Source: Undaria pinnatifida (Eukaryota; Sar; Phaeophyceae; Laminariales; Alariaceae). Taken from it: a stretch of 64,000 nucleotides of DNA. Below the pieces are notes generated by a model. That model made no database searches. It had not been told where the DNA came from and worked only from the letters and a program-made list of their open reading frames with translations. How positions within the stretch are numbered: position 1 is the stretch's first letter; each line of letters begins with the position of its first letter. This document shows, piece by piece, positions 10,301 to 19,410 of this stretch. The position numbers were made by a program, and so were the translations under genes. The DNA lies in the NCBI GenBank assembly GCA_012845835.1, contig JABAKD010000012.1, positions 2,279,570-2,343,569 of the forward strand. Reading direction: 5' to 3'.

Positions 10301-12493
10301 CGGAGAGCCGCAGAAACACTACGGGCGACGACACCGACGCCGCCGCCCGTCGTGCCCGAACCCGGGATATTTGGAAACGAACCCCCGAAGAATTGGAGGA
10401 AGAACGCCTGCTTAAAGCCTCTCTGCCGGCGGCGTACGGGAACTTGACAGCCTTATCGGTGTCCGCCGCGGGAGGCCGCGGCGCCGGCGCTAACGCTCGT
10501 TGCACCACCGGAACCGCGGTATCGGTAGCCGCAACCGCCGTTAGCCGTTCGCCTCTGTCGGCGAGACCCTCCTCTTCCGAGCCGCTGCCGCCACCAGCCG
10601 TACTGGCGGGGGCGTCGTTGCAAAATATCGCGGCCTCGAAAATGTCGTCAAGACCCGCGTCGTTACAATCCGCGGATTCAATAGCCGCGGCATCGAAAAC
10701 CGCGGAATCTAAGACGGAAGGGACTTCCGACGATGTGGAAGGTCGGAAGCATCAGTCCGCCACCGAGGGGCGGCGACGAAAAGCAGAGCAAAACGGAGGC
10801 GTTCTTGCGGGGGGGGTTAGCGCGATGAAGAGATGGACGGGAGGTGTCATGGGAGGGGCGGTGGAGGGGGGGGGGGAGGCAGCTGGTAGTATTGTGCCCG
10901 CGAGCGTGTTGGAAGGGGAAAACCGAGCGCTGGTAGCGAGGTTTAAGAATGAGCTTGACGACGCCCGGCTGGTGGAGACCAAGATGTCTGAGGTGCGTGC
11001 TTGAACCGACCCGGAGGCTACTACGATTTATACTAGGGGTAAGGGGTAGCAATTATTTAATTGGTTCTTGGGGGATTTGTACATTTTTTATTTTTCAGGG
11101 TTCGGGGAGATAATATCGACGTGTCGTAAGTGTACGTTTTGGAGTTGAATGGGGCTTCCTGCTTCCTGCTAAGACCCGGTGTCCCACCGATACCTGCTAC
11201 CTTTCCTCGATCGCCCTTTGGCGTGGCTGGGTCGCTTGTTGTATTTCAGCCCCCCTGCGTATTATCCATACGTTATTGTGTGTACAGCAGCAGCACCGCC
11301 GCGATAAACGTGCTACGCTGGTACATGCGTAGAACAAGCGTGAGAGCAAAGGTAAACTGCTGTGTCCCGCGCGTCACGTTTCAAGTTACCCTTCAGCAAC
11401 GCTGCGTCACGCATGACGCTAAGCTGCTGCTGCTTCTCTATGCACGAGCTACCGGAAACCTGCTTTTCCCAGCATCGACGGGATGGCTACACTAGTACTG
11501 CTGCATGTGCCGTCTCCACTTGACGGCGTATAAAGGGAGTTGCTTTGTCCGGCTTGTAGAAATTCCTTAGGTGGGAATGAAACGATGAAACATTTCGTGC
11601 CAGGAGAAATGAAGCACCCGCGCTACTGTTAGCGACTTTCCTGCGCGCAGTTCGATAGCCGTTACCCATTTTGCGGACTGGCATTGAGTTACGTAGCTCC
11701 TCAGTTCAAGACCCCCGCCAATGATGAATGCTCTAGGTCGATCAAGTCATCCCACAGTAGGGGGATGCAGCGGGAGTTTCTGAGCTCCTAACATGAGCAG
11801 TTCACTGCCTCACCCGCAAAATGACTTGGAAGGCATTCGCTCGCGCGGTCCGGCCAGTACTTGTACGCGCTAGCCATACAACAGGCATGCTCGTAGAAGT
11901 GCCAGGATAACTCACTTGAGGAGCTCAACCGGCCGGAAATTTGACCCAAAAAAGTGTTACCCTTGCCGTGGGATGAATCTCTCGTGAATTGCGACACCTA
12001 CCGCGGTAGCACGGCTCCGAAACTAACCAAAATTGTGGTTATCGATCGTCCTCTGCAAGCAGTACGTGCTATCCTTTTTGCTCCCCGCTCGTAAGCGTTA
12101 AAGAGCGCACCATTTCGAAGCCTCTCGGCTTTTTTTTTTTCTCTTTCTTTTTTTCTCTTTCTTTTTCTTCCTTTTTTGTTCCCAACTAAACAACTTGTAA
12201 TAACCGATCACCCTCTGCTATTACAACCGATGCGCCGTCGTGCGTCCCGCTTCGGAACCGGCGCGGTGCAGATCTCCGGCCTAATGGGCCTCTTCGCGTC
12301 CAAGGTTGTCGAGCAGCAAGGAGGGATGGAGCACGTTTTCGACGCCGCGGTGTCGGCCAACGACAAGCTGGTCCGGGGAGGCCAACACCTTGAAAAGGCG
12401 GTGCAGCGGGGGGGAGCGTTCCGGCTGTTCTACGCGTGGTTCATGATGGGAGCGTCTTTCTGCCTCCTGTTCTTGCATTTTTACAACCCCTAG
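1172..12493 (+). CDS. STX18: Syntaxin-18/SYP81/Ufe1-type Qa-SNARE gene, five exons
   Basis: Predicted ER-localised Qa-SNARE acting in retrograde Golgi-to-ER vesicle fusion. Exons 1172-1339, 7271-7366, 9095-9400, about 10246-10992 and 12272-12493 all join in phase 0, giving about 512 residues. The order matches the family: N-terminal start (MDSTKDWFAVVRAL), the conserved FLLEHFLDYVDVHH helix, the MTAEEKDLIDLEV segment, the HEHAAVTFLFERLK helix, a linker, the SNARE motif with the zero-layer Gln (SKVVEQQ) and a C-terminal anchor ending LLFLHFYNP. Animal and plant homologues have roughly 310-335 residues; the excess here is an Ala/Ser/Gly-rich linker in exon 4. The start of exon 4 is the weakest boundary. 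A small extra exon between 9401 and 10245 cannot be excluded. Membership of this family rests on recognised motif order, not on a search. Confidence 0.88.
1340..2420. other. Start of SNARE intron 1
   Basis: Intronic sequence without a recognisable gene. A short perfect inverted repeat TCTACTGGCAG (2330-2340) and CTGCCAGTAGA (2377-2387) could fold into an 11-bp stem with a 36-nt loop. A GTG-rich stretch lies at 1379-1413. Confidence 0.5.
2440..2960 (+). repeat. 41-bp tandem repeat array (degenerate)
   Basis: Units built on TACCTTACCTAAGTTTTAGG and TACGRTAGGTACG recur with about 41-bp spacing (for example TTACCTAAG at about 2622, 2663 and 2704). Array is imperfect and interrupted by longer units containing TACCCGGGTTTAGGTACGAG. 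Lies in intron 1 of the SNARE gene. Confidence 0.7.
2970..4165. other. Intronic sequence, no gene seen
   Basis: Contains a GC-rich hairpin (GCGGGCGGCTGACGCCGCCCGC region near 3093-3114), several copies of the dispersed motif TACCTGGTAT, and the block AGATTTCGTCGAAACTCATC (2986-3005) that recurs at 61,780-61,800. Short open frames on both strands show no conserved domain. Confidence 0.5.
4170..4540 (+). repeat. Degenerate tandem repeat, 70-85 bp units
   Basis: Five units starting with GGTGGCTCGCTTTGGCGAG or a variant at about 4181, 4259, 4327, 4413 and 4482, each followed by AGAAAGCAGTTTTGG-like and GTGTGTTGGTGGGAGC-like blocks. It keeps a reading frame open by chance over part of its length; no protein is proposed. 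Confidence 0.7.
4706..5469. mobile_element. TRIM-like element: two about 240-bp direct repeats around a 280-bp interior
   Basis: The segments 4706-4944 and 5227-5469 are direct repeats, each starting TGGTAT-GCTCAAGAATT and ending ACTCACACMC, with shared blocks such as AAGTATGATACGAACGGCCA. The TG start, CA-rich end, length and short non-coding interior resemble terminal-repeat retrotransposons in miniature. I see no clear primer-binding site or target duplication, so a simple tandem duplication is the alternative. Confidence 0.4.
5750..6950. repeat. 560-bp tandem duplication with GGGAAACCTAAATCCGCAG modules
   Basis: Sequence at about 5935-6430 recurs at about 6498-6945 (shared blocks GGTAAACACAGC, TGCCTCGATGGRGGAGCGAG, and GATGAGGCAAGGCTC-like). 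Each unit contains inverted and direct copies of a module related to GGGAAACCTAAATCCGCAG (5785-5815, 6260-6415, 6800-6880). Non-coding as far as I can see. Confidence 0.65.
6985..7250 (+). repeat. 24-bp tandem repeat array next to SNARE exon 2
   Basis: About ten units of CCAAGCTGACTTTGACTARC type, period 24. It ends about 20 bases before the acceptor of exon 2, so the polypyrimidine part of the intron end lies right against the array. Confidence 0.85.
7271..7366 (+). CDS. STX18: SNARE gene exon 2
   Basis: Thirty-two codons between acceptor TTTCGCAG and donor GTCAGC. Encodes ELNYGIRDMHTFLLEHFLDY, the most conserved N-terminal stretch of the family (compare the leucine-rich, LLEHRKDY-type helix). 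It follows directly on a 24-bp tandem repeat array that fills the end of intron 1. Confidence 0.85.
7400..8100 (+). repeat. About 160-bp tandem repeats and GGT-rich tract in SNARE intron 2
   Basis: Three direct copies of a unit containing GAAGTCGAGCTGCAGCAGTA occur at about 7448, 7606 and 7771, each followed by TTAGTCCAACGCTGTTGTGT-like sequence and a GTGGTGGT tract. From 7850 to 8090 the tract becomes pure G/T-rich triplets. The long frames read from it (Val/Gly or His/Pro-rich) are artefacts of composition. Confidence 0.75.
8235..9080 (+). repeat. About 60-bp tandem repeat array in SNARE intron 2
   Basis: Units share ACCAAACTTACCATATAATC, CCAACCCCTTACAGACCC and TATTCGCTTTT blocks; starts at about 8351, 8467, 8529, 8591, 8646, 8707 and 8769 give periods of 55-62 bp. 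A last diverged unit at 9043-9080 lies just before the acceptor of exon 3. Confidence 0.8.
9095..9400 (+). CDS. STX18: SNARE gene exon 3
   Basis: One hundred and two codons between acceptor TTTTTCTTACAG and donor GTGGGA. It encodes MTAEEKDLIDLEVTSFMTAC, a helix, then a Glu/Gly-rich loop of about 35 residues and HEHAAVTFLFERLKTVTEV, matching the HKHGVV/HRTAV-type helix of the family. Upstream sequence belongs to the about 60-bp intronic repeat. Confidence 0.85.
9401..10245. other. SNARE intron 3 (possible small exon not resolved)
   Basis: No repeat array. A 57-nt phase-compatible open stretch preceding a CAG/GTGGGT donor at about 9529/9530 and a 24-nt stretch TTCCAG/CTTCTGGACAAG... at about 9630 resemble exon boundaries, but neither matches the family, so they are left out of the model. 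Confidence 0.35.
10246..10992 (+). CDS. STX18: SNARE gene exon 4, enlarged linker and start of SNARE motif
   Basis: The 3' end is clear: LEGENRALVARFKNELDDAR and VETKMSE run into donor GTGCGT at 10993. This is the conserved segment immediately before the SNARE core. The 5' end near 10246 is chosen because an AAAG there keeps phase 0; AG sites at 10256-10270 are alternatives in other phases. The basic stretch RRAASRKARFYSG corresponds to the Arg-rich segment after the third helix in homologues. The middle is about 150 residues of Ala/Ser/Thr/Gly-rich low complexity that homologues lack. Confidence 0.75.
10993..12271. other. SNARE intron 4
   Basis: 1.28 kb intron. The portion 11,785-11,975 is a copy (opposite orientation) of a dispersed repeat also seen at 20.4, 25.9, 36.9 and 53.8 kb. 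A T/C-rich tract at 12,130-12,176 precedes the acceptor by about 95 bases. Confidence 0.6.
11785..11975 (-). repeat. Dispersed repeat C with GAGCTCCTAACATGAG palindrome, copy 1
   Basis: Contains GAGCTCCTAACATGAG and a TTCGAAG/CGCGAACGAATGC-related block. Homologous to 20,410-20,660 (same orientation) and, inverted, to 25,860-25,990, 36,870-37,010 and 53,755-53,885. In three of these places it lies within 400 bp of a family B MITE end, so it may be part of a larger non-autonomous element. Confidence 0.55.
12272..12493 (+). CDS. STX18: SNARE gene exon 5, SNARE core and membrane anchor
   Basis: Seventy-three codons plus TAG after acceptor GGTGCAG. ISGLMGLFASKVVEQQGGME carries the conserved glutamine of the ionic zero layer, followed by heptads to LEKAVQRGG and a single C-terminal transmembrane segment (FYAWFMMGASFCLLFLHFYNP). 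This tail-anchored layout, ending within a few residues of the membrane, is diagnostic of Qa-SNAREs of the ER. Confidence 0.9.
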   Translation: MSGLMGLFASKVVEQQGGMEHVFDAAVSANDKLVRGGQHLEKAVQRGGAFRLFYAWFMMGASFCLLFLHFYNP

Positions 12494-12935
12494 CCACGGG
12501 ATAAACAGCTGCGGTGACTTCGCTTGGATTGGCTCCACGCGGCGTGTCTAGTGACCGTTTGGTTGATTTGGCTCAGCCTGCTGTGCTCTATGCAACGCCG
12601 GAAGAGTATTGATCGGCACTGCTCCGCGTGCACTGCCGGTTTTAAGGGTTTTTGTTCATTTTGTTTTGGTGGAACGCTTGCGTTGACAGGGGGGTCAGTG
12701 TGCGCGCGTGTTCTTTTGCGCGATATTTTTTATTGATACTTTTTTTTTCTTTTTCGCTTGTCGCATCTATTATCTGCTCACTTTTTGTTGTTTCTCCTTC
12801 TCCCTCCCTAGTCGTAACTCAAGTATGGAGTCTCTAAGCAGGCTCTTCTCCCCCCTCCCCACCACGGTACGCGCCTTCGTTTTCGTCGCGAGAAGACTGC
12901 AGCCCTTTCTTCCCTCGTCGACTCGCATCACCAAA
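12494..12935 (+). other. 3' flank of SNARE gene with a duplicated 150-bp block
   Basis: Presumed 3' UTR and downstream sequence. The part 12,786-12,930 (CTTCTCCCTCCCTAGTCGTA through CCCTCGTCGACTCGC) recurs at 18,253-18,392. No polyadenylation signal can be assigned with confidence. Confidence 0.5.
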
Positions 12936-13570
12936 CGTTCTTGATAGAGACAGGCCAAAATGTCCGATTAGTGGTGTAGCGGGCGGTAATTTTAGGAAAA
13001 TGACGTGACTTTAGAAATGCCGTAACCGCTAGCAGGAAGGCTTTAGTGTGGAATGAGTCGCCCGTACGCCGGTGACCAACTTTGTTTTGTGGGGGTAGCG
13101 GGCCGTCATTGGACATGTTTGGATGCAGGTATTCCCCCGCACGCGCTGCTGTTGATGACGTTTCTTTGGGGGGGTAAGGGAGAGCGCTTTTTTTGGTTGT
13201 GGGGAGGTCTGGGTGCGCTTGAAAGTCCCATATATGCGATTTGTCTGTCTAGTCGCCTAGGTGACAACGGGTGGGTTGGACGATTGACGGCAAATCTGTC
13301 GTGTTTGTGTAAACGCGCGATGACGAGCATGCATGCGCGACGTTTTCTTGTTTGCTAATGGTAGGCGGGCTGAGTATACGGGCTGCCTGCGATGTACCTG
13401 GTATGCCTTCTGCGACCCACGCATACGGCGGCCTTTGTGCTTGGCTTGGAAACGGAACGACGACGCGGCAACAGAGCTACCTAGAAAGTCGACATTTGAT
13501 AAATGAATGCAAGGGGTGCTTCGTTTTTTCTCGGGGGGTACCGGAGTACCAGACCTGTCCTGTGTTGGAC

Positions 13571-14007
13571 ATGACGCGTGCTTCGATCGAGGTATCAACG
13601 TATACCACTTTTTGGCTCTAGTTTCTTGATGGGACGGGGCTCCTTCACCCAAAATGGCCGGATGCCATTCTTGTTTTGCCCTGTGTTTTTTTTTATACCT
13701 AAGCCATGGGATTATCCATCGGATTACACTTTCATCTTGGACGCATGCTACGCGGTAGAGGTGCGCCGTTTTTTTTTCTTTTGAGGTTCCCCTCTTGAGG
13801 ATCCTTAAACCTCTCCAAAAAACGAATTTTGGAGGAAAGGAAAAAAAAACAGTTTCGTAAACCAAATGAACAATCCCATGGCCTACGTAGGTATACAACG
13901 AAAATCGTGCGGAACCAGAGCGAAATTCCGACGATGGTGGGTTAAGAAGCCTCGCCATTCAGAAACGGTTTTGGGCAAAAAGTGCGACCTCTGTCTTAGC
14001 ACGCGTC
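13571..14007. mobile_element. Family B MITE, two head-to-tail pieces
   Basis: The right terminus CTTAGCACGCGTC (13,995-14,007) is an inverted counterpart of GACGCATGCTACGCGGTAGAGGT at 13,739 and of GACGCGTGCTTCGATCGAGGT at 13,572. Internal blocks CCCATGGCCTACGTAGGTAT and GGTTAAGAAGCC-CGCCATTCAGAAAC are shared with copies at 19.6, 36.5, 49.2 and 54.1 kb. The left piece is in the opposite orientation to the right piece. Confidence 0.6.
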
Positions 14008-16530
14008 ATTTTTTTCTCGAAATCGGGTGGGGTGTAAAGGTGCTCATGTCAGGGGTCTTGGAAAAAAATGAAAGCGTCTCTGCCGTAGCATGTGTCACTA
14101 CCCGGGTAGATAGATACCCGGGTACGTCCAGAGCACGTACACTGCTAAACAAGCCAATTTTCGGCGGTTTTCAATATCGGTGTAGTGCCGAGTATGTCGC
14201 TCAAGTTTATTTTCCAAAGTGTGGATATGGTATCTTGTTATGTATGTTGTGTGAAGAGTTACAAGCAATTAAAATATCGGCATACCGAGTATGTCACATT
14301 TTTGTTTTTCAAAATCTCGATATTGTATCCTAATAAAGTGGTGTGAAGAATTGTGAGCGCTCATCGAAACTCGAAAAATCAACGACCTTGGCAACAGAAT
14401 GCGGCAGCGGAGCCACGAGCGAAAGAAAAGAAGGTCGACATATATTTTAGGAATGGAGCTCGGCGGTCTTCAACTGTATCGAGGATATCATAGCTGGATG
14501 GTGAATACTTGTGAGCATTTCTCTACGCTCTCCAAATCCATGAATTTGCATACAAGAACGCGACAGCAGAAGAAGAGAGCTATTATTATTTCAAACGACC
14601 AAAAAAAGGTTTTGTCGTTTTTCTGCTTGTAACTAACTAACCATCTAGTTGTTGCGAAATCACACATTTTTAGTCAAATTGAAGTGTGCTCCAAGAAGTG
14701 ACCCACTGTTCGGCGCCCTTTGTTGGCTTGCCATGATCTTGGGTGCGGGCTTTGTGGGGCGGCGTGAAATGACTCAGTTAGGTCGATATATCCATGTACC
14801 TAGGAAACCTGGGGATGAACCTAGGATGTTCCCTGGCGACCACAGCTTACAGGACGCTATATGCATCCGCTTGTTGCGCTTCTGCTTGAGCTGTGGGCAG
14901 CAGTGTTCCATCCGACCATGTATGTGTGGATTTACACAGCACACGACAAACCACTTACTTTATGTTCCTACTTTTTTTGGTCTTTCTGTTTCGGGGTTTA
15001 GACTAAACACCAAAACCGTTGTTTTGCCCACGAACCCATGTTTTCTGCCAGGGGAGGGGGTAGGGTGCGTCCGACACTTGCGTCGGTGTAAAGAGAAGGT
15101 TGCCCCGTATTTCGTACAAAACCGAATCTTACATTTTGGTTATGAAGAAAAGAACGTCTGCGTGACACACTGGGCTGTCGAGGAGACAGATGCCACTACG
15201 CTCGTAGATCGAGGAGACACAGTCTGTCCGCGGCGCTGCCACTCACTGTTGTTGTTGGGTGTTATTGTGCCTGTTATCTATGTCACCGCTCACCAGAGTG
15301 TAGTCTATACCTGGCATGTATGATATGTATCGAGCACACGTGCCTTGCTTACGCTGTGGCGTTATATCTGGCGTCTGAGGTAGGCGGGGCACCTTGGCTA
15401 ATAGGCAGGGTAGAGCGACACGACTGACTACACGTACAAGGAGAGTATATATGGTACCTAGTCTAGGCAAAAGGGGACCGCTGCTATCGTCGCGCGAGCG
15501 CTTTATTTCAAGACGACACGGAAAGATTGGACCCCCCGCGCCTCACGGATCCGCCTCTGGCTCTGGCATGCCGTCAAGATATGCTACGGATCGACATCAT
15601 GCCGAGCCCCCAACGAAACAAAACAATATTAAGGCATGCATCATGCTGAGGCCCCCTCGAGAGCGATCGTACAGCGCGCAGAAGGGGGTTGTTTCATGAT
15701 ATCATATACTACACGTACAAGAAGGGGGTATTTGTATTACTTTACTACGCATGATAAGCGTGTACTACAAGTATCATATTTATTGCTGCTCACGCATAAT
15801 AACACGCCGCGTTTCCTACGCATCAAAGACATATGTATACACTCCGCACGATGGTAGCCTGTACCAATTTCTCGGGATCGTTAGGAATAATAAATGCGGA
15901 GTATCCCAGGATCCGGATCTGAGCAAGGCACAAATTACCGACGGATAGGCAGATATCGATGGTGCAAAACCGTCAGAACCAAAACGCCTCGGTCGGTTTT
16001 CCATTTTTTTCTCTCAGTTTTTCAACCCCTCCTGACTCCTGACCTTGTTCGATGCGTGTTCGGTACTTTACATGTTCACGCACCAGCGCCGCATGGAAAC
16101 AGCACACACCACAGAGAGAACCGCAACCACCGTAGCGAAGCCACCGCCGGCGTAGGTAGGGGCTGCGCTCGGCGTTCGCAGTGGTGGTGCGGCCACCACA
16201 GGGTGCCGCTGCCAGTACTGTGTACCAGGTATCGCTTTTTTTTCGCTCTTCTGCTTCGCCATCGTTTTATTCGCCGATATTCAGGTTGTTCTTGCGGTGC
16301 GTGCTCTAAGGACACTGCTGGCTGCTGCTGTGTACGAGGGAGATGCTCCCTACCGGTAGGGCCACTCGTCAGGGGAGTCGCAAGGGTAGCCGGACTTGGT
16401 GGGGAGATACGGATGTCACACAGGAGGTGAGAGCATCTAGCCGGCGTTGCGGTCCTACCGAACGAACCTAACATTTGTTTCTAAAACACGAGGTTCCAGT
16501 CTAAAGTTCGCTCGTTTTCCCAGGCCATCG

Positions 16531-16638
16531 TCGGTTCGATCGCGGCGAGAGCGACGTATCTATCCCACCTTCATTCATGGCTGGTCGGTTCGATCGCAGC
16601 GAGACCGACGCATCTATCCCACCTTCATTCATGGCTGG
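16531..16638 (+). repeat. 54-bp direct duplication
   Basis: TCGGTTCGATCGCRGCGAGA begins at 16,531 and again at 16,585, followed both times by CTATCCCACCTTCATTCATG. Two nearly identical units, spacing 54, so the reading frame is preserved across them. Confidence 0.85.
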
Positions 16639-17848
16639 TCCGGGATGGTGAGCACGAGCGTGCGTCGGCTGGTGGTGGTGCTTCTAGCCAGAAGACGAGG
16701 AAGCTGGTATCGTCTCTAGGAGAGGACGCAACGCCCTCCGCTTCTCAACGACACGAGAACATGAGAGGGTACCAAAGTCAGAAAAAAATATGTGTGATAC
16801 TACTGCGCTGTACATCTGGTACCTGGTATTTTTGTTGACAGAACCAAGTTGAACCACCCCATTTTTTTTCGTCCCTGGACCATGCGCGAGTGAACGATGC
16901 ACGCCTCAAGGGCAGTAGTCGATTCAGCCTTGAGCGCCACTGAGTTCCATACTGAACCCTAGACAGCTCGGATCAAAGATGGCTAATAATGACTGCAGCT
17001 TAGCTTAGGGGTGTGACGTAAGACAGAGTTGTCAGCAAAAAAATGAGGTGACGAACTCTTGAAAGAAGGCTCGTAAAACACTGCTGTTGATAATAACTGT
17101 ATGTATTTAGCAGGTAGGGTTTACTACTGGGAATGAGTCGGTCGTACGCCGCGAGACCGATGATCGTTTTTTTTTGCTACGGACCGGTCGTTGTAGACAT
17201 ATTTGGCTCTGATACGTATCATAGCCACAGACTACATACGTAACTTCTACGCAACTGACCCGCCATACCCGCAGCAGCAGTTCGACCATAACACACCGCT
17301 CTCCTTCGTTGGGACCGACCACTGCCGCCGCTGCTGTGCTACCGTCGCAATCATGCTGATGCCTTCCTTTGCATTGTCGCTTCTAGTTCCACCGAGACAC
17401 TTGAATTCAGTACTCGTAGTGTCCCGCGGCAGCGGGTCAGTCAGCGTCAACGGTCGCGTCGCAGACCATAAATACGAACACCACTATAGGCCTCACCGTG
17501 TTTTCAAACCTCAAGAAGTACTATTAATATTAATACCAGGTAATACGTAAGCATTCACTTTTTTTCGTTTTTTGGGGGGGCAAAGATAGCAACAAAAAAA
17601 TTGATAAACTTTAGGTCGCATCAACCGCCCATGCCTCGTGTACAGTAAGTAAGTATAGTGGGGGTGTGAGCGTGAAGCAGCACCAGCAGAAACATGTTGC
17701 GCCAGTGTCGTGCGATGCCCTCTGCACCAAAGTAACGTACTTCTGGAGCGTCAAAGTCATCGTTCCCCAACCAAGTTGTGGTCGATGGTTTTCGTCTTTT
17801 TTTTTTCCCCCCGTCCCTTCTACTACTACTAGACTACTGTTGTTGAGC

Positions 17849-18216
17849 AAGGTTAAGGTAGAGGGTACCCCCCCTTTTTCACTACCTGGTCTTCACCCCT
17901 TTACAACTGGAAACCCGTTTTTGGGGACAACATTACTTGGATTCAGTGTAGGGAGGGGTTCGGGGGCTCTAAAGGGGTTAAGCAGTCGCACGAGTGACTC
18001 TGTACCCCACTGCCCCAAAAACACGTCAGGTGGTTAGCTTGGCGCAACGTACCGTAGCATCTAACCACCCCATTAAAGACTTCACATCGAAAAATAAAAG
18101 CAGCACTCGAAACCCTATGGCCGCAAGGAACAGGGGGGTCACTCGCGCGAGTGACTCCGAGCCACAGCAGAAAAAAAAAAGTCCCTAAAAGGGGAACCCC
18201 TCCCCTACCGTAGCTT
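17849..18216. mobile_element. Family A MITE copy with internal 82-bp TTAA element
   Basis: Right end CTCCCCTACCGTAGCTTCGG matches the right terminus of the complete copy at 60,083-60,346; the left end AAGGTTAAGGTAGAGGGTACC is its diverged inverse. Subterminal hairpins GTCACTCGCGCGAGTGAC (18,137-18,154) and GTCGCACGAGTGACTC (17,986-18,001) are typical of the family. The 82-bp element at 17,896-17,977 sits inside it. Confidence 0.6.
17896..17977 (+). mobile_element. 82-bp TTAA-targeting mini-MITE, copy 1
   Basis: Starts CCCCTTTACAACTGGAAACC and ends GGGGGCTCTAAAGGGG, with terminal inverted repeat CCCCTTTA. Flanked by TTCA on the left (one base off) and TTAA on the right. TTAA duplication plus a CCC-terminus is the pattern known from piggyBac-type DNA transposons. 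Same length as copy 3 (82 bp). Confidence 0.65.
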
Positions 18217-18252
18217 CGGTCTGCTGTCTATAATAGTATGAGGCACTTTTTA

Positions 18253-18392
18253 TTTCTCGTTCTCCCTCCCTGGACGTAACTCAGGTCCGGGGTCACCAAG
18301 CAGGCTCTTCCCTGCCCCCTCCCCACTACGACACACGCCTTCGTTTTTTATCGCGAGAAGAATTCAGCGCTTTCTTCCCTCGTCGACTCGCG
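18253..18392 (+). repeat. Second copy of the 12.8-kb 3' flank block
   Basis: Matches 12,786-12,930 with CTTTCTTCCCTCGTCGACTC and AAGCAGGCTCTTC preserved. It lies upstream of the first recognised kinase-gene exon, whereas the other copy lies downstream of the SNARE gene. Origin unknown. Confidence 0.65.
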
Positions 18393-18464
18393 TGGACTTG
18401 TGCTTACACACGCGCTGTAAAGCGCTCTCGGCAGTTGGTGTCTCTAACCAGAATAAAAATCTCC

Positions 18465-18545
18465 CATCTGCCGAGATTTGAACCCCTGACTCCAGCCTTC
18501 AGTAGCGCTCGAGGTTAACCACTGTAAATTTCACCGGGGCGACCG
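18465..18545 (-). repeat. tRNA-like relic, possible SINE head
   Basis: The - strand reads TTTACAGTGGTTAACCTCGA (A-box-like) and, about 30 bases on, GGGGTTCAAATCTCGG (B-box-like), the spacing expected of a tRNA-derived promoter. The T-stem and acceptor stem do not pair properly, so it is not a functional tRNA. A tRNA pseudogene or SINE head is the best reading. Confidence 0.45.
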
Positions 18546-18674
18546 GCTTCGAAGCCGCACAGAAATACGATTGTTATGTTTTAATGTACATTTTTTATCG
18601 TACTACTGGAAGCACACGGAGGGCACCTCGTTTTCCCCGAATCCCATACTGAAAACACTGTCACTTCTATTATA

Positions 18675-18800
18675 TTAAAAATAATAACATTGCGGGGCTG
18701 TTACAGACACAACTGGTCACCCTTTGCAGGCTTCTCTACTACTAGGCAGGCTCCACGTTGGTCACTCACTTGTACTATTAATAGATAAGCTCTTGTATTA
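18675..18800. repeat. Left arm of an inverted repeat around the first kinase-gene exon
   Basis: About 115 bases here (CTGTTACAGACACAACTGGT ... CTTGTACTATTAATAGATAA) match 20,205-20,310 in reverse complement (shared AAGTGAGTGACCAACG and CCTGCAAAGGGTG). The two arms enclose the exon at 18,988-19,410 and a family B MITE. Confidence 0.7.
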
Positions 18801-18987
18801 GGTAGGTGGAAGTTTACCCTGAGAGAGATTATTACCTCGCGTTCCCTTTTACGTCGTGCTTCTTTTTCCGAGGTTACGCTAACCCCCCCACCCGAGGCGC
18901 CTTGTTGTGTCAATAGCTTTAACGCCCAAGATCCCCTCATTGTTGCATTTATTTGCGGGCCCACCCTAACCCTTACTCCCGGAACAG

Positions 18988-19410
18988 GCAGTACCGAGGG
19001 CGGTAGACCTAAACACCCACGCCGCGCAGACCGAGAGGGTGGCAGCTAGGCACCGCGAAAGGCACCAACAATGCATCCAAGAGGTTTGCGCAGTAGCCAG
19101 AGAGAGAGAAGAGAATCAAAGGGCCAACCAGCGGGACACGGAATGGCGCGCCCAGCAGGAGCAGTTTCGGACGAGGGAACATATCCGCGCCCTCGAATCA
19201 CAGCTGGGGTTCATCGACGACCTCAGTAGTCAGGACGGCGCTGCTCTGAGCCTGAGCGGGCTTGATTCCCGGGAGCAGGCAAGGGTGGGTGCTCTGGAGG
19301 CGAGGCTGGGTTTTTGTGTTTTGAGCTTCAGCCAGGAGGAGGGACGGCTCTACCACGATGAGGAGGAGGACATTGTTTACCATCTGAAGGCCGAACTGAA
19401 GGAGCACAAG
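18988..19410 (+). CDS. Kinase gene, coiled-coil exon
   Basis: One hundred and forty-one codons, phase 0 on both sides, from acceptor CCCGGAACAG to donor GTGGGC. Begins AVPRAVDLNTHAAQTERVAA and is rich in Glu, Arg, Gln and Ala with heptad-like spacing (RHRERHQQC, QAREREENQ-type runs, HIRALESQLGF, RVGALEARLGF). The two SQLGF/ARLGF segments about 42 residues apart suggest an internal repeat. Not a shadow: composition and splice signals both point to coding. Confidence 0.65.

Larger units (their letters stand above)
12936..18675. other. Interval between the two main genes
   Basis: No reading frame here shows recognisable protein similarity. Besides the MITEs listed separately it holds a block at 13,048-13,125 that is repeated, diverged, at 17,130-17,206 (AATGAGTCG-CGTACGCC start), a 54-bp direct duplication at 16,531-16,638, and several TACCTGGTAT motifs. 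The 224-codon open stretch at 14,649-15,323 lacks an ATG at its start and has no domain. The unresolved 5' exons of the kinase gene may lie here. Confidence 0.45.

Noticed and set aside
13257-13958. 233-codon - strand frame
   Set aside because: Runs through a family B MITE and shows no domain or coding composition.
14649-15323. 224-codon + strand frame
   Set aside because: Starts at TTG rather than ATG, no recognisable family, several cysteines but no motif.
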